A stretch of 64,000 nt of DNA, taken from positions 38,074,853-38,138,852 of the forward strand of contig OX438742.1 of the NCBI GenBank assembly GCA_949316235.1. The letters are read 5' to 3'. Positions within the stretch are counted from its first letter, which is position 1. Each line of letters begins with the position of its first letter. The stretch comes from Oegoconia quadripuncta (taxonomy: Eukaryota; Arthropoda; Insecta; Lepidoptera; Autostichidae). A program made the translations under genes and the position numbers. Shown here in pieces: positions 62,389-64,000 of this stretch. Below the pieces are notes generated by a model. That model searched no databases, was not told the origin of the DNA, and saw only the letters and a program-made list of their open reading frames with translations.

Positions 62389-62964
62389 TTAATACTTTTT
62401 CTTTATCAAATTCTTTTTTTCCTCCATAATTTGGGCGTATATTACTATTGCAAGCTCCACAAGGTATGTCACATCTATATTCATTCTAAGGGCGTGCTCA
62501 TAGAAAATAATGTTTCGGTGCACTGGCCTAACGTTTTTCGGCTCAATTGCAAATGAATACATTGCCATCAAATTATTATTCAGGTCTCTCATTTTGCCAA
62601 ATGCTAAACCCAGCCTCCATTCGGCGAGGTGAGCGTACTTTTGAGCTATAGGCACAACCAGATCCATCTGGTCTCTTGCATAGTATATATGTTGGAGCAT
62701 CGCCGTGAATAGTCCTTTCATGATAGTTTCGTATCTTCTTTTACGCCAGTTCGCTTTCCGTGCGTCATAAATAGGAAATAGTTCTGATTCTCTATGCCTT
62801 TTCCGTGGTAATTTGACTTTCCTCCTAATAGGCATATGCTGTTCCAAATACTGTTTCACTTTGACTTCAATTTTGTCTAAAGACAAATTATTAAATGTTT
62901 CAGGCTTCTCTGACAGAATTGTTTGTCTACTTAATATCATGTAGGTGCCTAGAATTTTACTCAT
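62389..62964 (-). CDS. Open frame of 191 codons, product unknown (candidate exon)
   Basis: This is the longest frame here without mobile-element hallmarks. It is mostly helical in character: a lysine/arginine-rich block at residues 47-58 (RRKVKLPRKRHR), then NWRKRRYETIMKGLFTAM at 72-90. Alternating hydrophobic stretches follow (DLVVPIAQKYAHLAEWRLGL, about 101-120; VTYLVELAIVIYAQIM, about 165-180), with a lysine-rich end. No signal peptide is evident. I weakly considered the TPR-like RNA polymerase I factor subunit TAF1A but cannot establish it. The Met is one base after an AG preceded by TTTATATAC, so this may be an internal or last exon whose frame enters from upstream; the same frame is open back to a TGA near 63025. 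Neighbouring sequence gives no functional hint. Confidence 0.4.
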   Translation of the reverse strand: MSKILGTYMILSRQTILSEKPETFNNLSLDKIEVKVKQYLEQHMPIRRKVKLPRKRHRESELFPIYDARKANWRKRRYETIMKGLFTAMLQHIYYARDQMDLVVPIAQKYAHLAEWRLGLAFGKMRDLNNNLMAMYSFAIEPKNVRPVHRNIIFYEHALRMNIDVTYLVELAIVIYAQIMEEKKNLIKKKY

Positions 62965-63001
62965 TCTGTATATAAAGTAATGAATAGATACTCGTAGATA
63001 G

Positions 63002-63208
63002 CGACTTGCGGCGCGAGTTCCTACTGATCATTTGGACACCTTCATAAAAGAGGACTTCTGGCCGAAAGGAGTCGGTTCCGGCGATTTCTTGAAAGCCTGC
63101 GAAATAGGACGCCAGACAGCACAGCGACACGTGCTTATAAACTATTATTGTTTTATATTTTCATTATTATGTATGTTAGTTTGTAAGGTGTTTATGTATG
63201 TGGCCTGA
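63002..63208 (+). pseudogene. Non-LTR ORF1-like remnant with FWPKGV motif
   Basis: The frame reads ARVPTDHLDTFIKEDFWPKG then VGSGDFLKACEIGRQ before running into AT-rich codons and a stop. WPxGV near the end is a feature I recall from ORF1 C-termini of CR1-like non-LTR elements. There is no ATG before it. An AATAAA-like GATAATAAATTATTT follows the stop at 63206. It lies back to back with the 62389-62964 frame. Confidence 0.35.
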
Positions 63209-64000
63209 TAATAAATTATTTATTATGATATGATTATATGATATCTTGAATGACCTGGATGATACTATTACGTTAAGTTCATCACGGAATTTCTAAATTT
63301 TGAATTTAGGTTGCAAAATAAGTGTTTATTTATAATTTGTCATTTGACAATAAAAAATAATTAGACTGAATATTGTCGATATTACTAAATATTAGATGTA
63401 AAGACGGGCACAAGAAATGTAATTGCAGAGCACAAAAATATATTATTTATAGGGGTTACCAAGTAATTTTTCTCTTATTATAAATAATAGCGATTTGCCA
63501 AAGGTGAACTATAATTGGTTTGAAAGTAGGTCTAGATTTTAATAATTAAAGTAGGTCACCTACCTAACTGTCACCTGCCCTATTTATGGAAATATAACTA
63601 GGTACAAGGTTGAAAATTAAACGATAGCGCCTCTAGGATTTCTAAAAATGTACCTACTTGATTGGAAAATATCTGTCATAAAAACTTCTTTGTGAGCGAT
63701 TTTCTAAAGGAGTAAGTAATGTGACGCATGAGTAATTAATTGAAATTTTAAGTTACATCACACTCTTGTCTAGTAAGATATCTATAGCTGTATAGGTGAC
63801 AAATATAAAATCGAAAGAATACAAATAAGCATTTCGTTATTAGCAGAGAGTACTAAATTAATAAATTAGAGTAGAATCCAGGAATTTTGATAATTTCAAA
63901 ATATGTGCCACTCTATATTTTAATTGAGCATTCTAGCGTCACGTATTGCTGGAATTATCATTTCTCATACGCGGAGACTTCTTTAACTATGATTATAATT
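63209..64000. other. No gene recognised
   Basis: AT-rich sequence to the end of the window without a supported feature. Confidence 0.3.

Noticed and set aside
1..64000. CRISPR arrays, telomeric TTAGG arrays, rRNA operons, replication origins
   Set aside because: None was seen. The short tandem repeats present are microsatellites or LINE tails.

Overview
The window looks like nuclear DNA of a moth or butterfly. It is AT-rich, almost gene-free and crowded with small interspersed repeats. Attribution to Lepidoptera rests on the repeat repertoire, recognised from memory: tRNA-headed SINEs, a 5S-rRNA-headed SINE, RTE-like LINE ends, a TA-flanked mariner-type MITE and CR1/Jockey-type LINE fragments. 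No database was consulted.

Almost every identifiable sequence is mobile. SINE-A (tRNA-like head, A/T-rich tail, about 335 bp when complete) occurs about 22 times on both strands. SINE-B and SINE-C (different tRNA-like heads, one shared core and tail) occur about 8 and 6 times, SINE-D about 8 times, and a 5S-headed SINE four times. Four copies of a roughly 400-bp MITE have TA duplications; one (33225-33956) carries a nested SINE-A. Non-LTR remnants include the RT core of one family at 5395-5990 and its C-terminal third at 18478-19516, RTE-like ends at 375, 3405, 13234, 45185 and 50830, LINE-L ends at 8785, 9990 and 46335, and others at 10740 and 59570.

The best-defined single object is an LTR retrotransposon at 16845-22135: two identical 143-bp LTRs, a GGAC duplication on both sides, a tRNA-type primer site directly after the 5' LTR and a polypurine tract directly before the 3' LTR. 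Its interior has no intact gag or pol and contains an antisense truncated LINE plus other repeat sequence, so it is best read as a non-autonomous element.

Host-gene signal is scarce. 22658-22938 (minus) is a decayed, partly deleted copy of the C-terminal part of ribosomal protein S3A. 62389-62964 (minus) is an open 191-codon frame with protein-like composition and no clear repeat character; it is the best candidate for a real exon, product unknown.

The most interesting system-level observation is that SINE tails pair with LINE tails in the same window. The SINE-A tail matches the LINE-L tail (36 of 43 positions) and the SINE-D tail resembles the RTE tail. Several SINEs are mosaics of two families. 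Together this suggests SINEs mobilised by specific LINE partners with occasional template switching. Other notable structures are a perfect 35-bp inverted repeat beside an RTE end (13138-13233), an approximately 83-bp inverted repeat (55791-56027), adjoining palindromes (50411-50454) and an unclassified three-copy family with a shared reading frame (35438, 55060, 57985).
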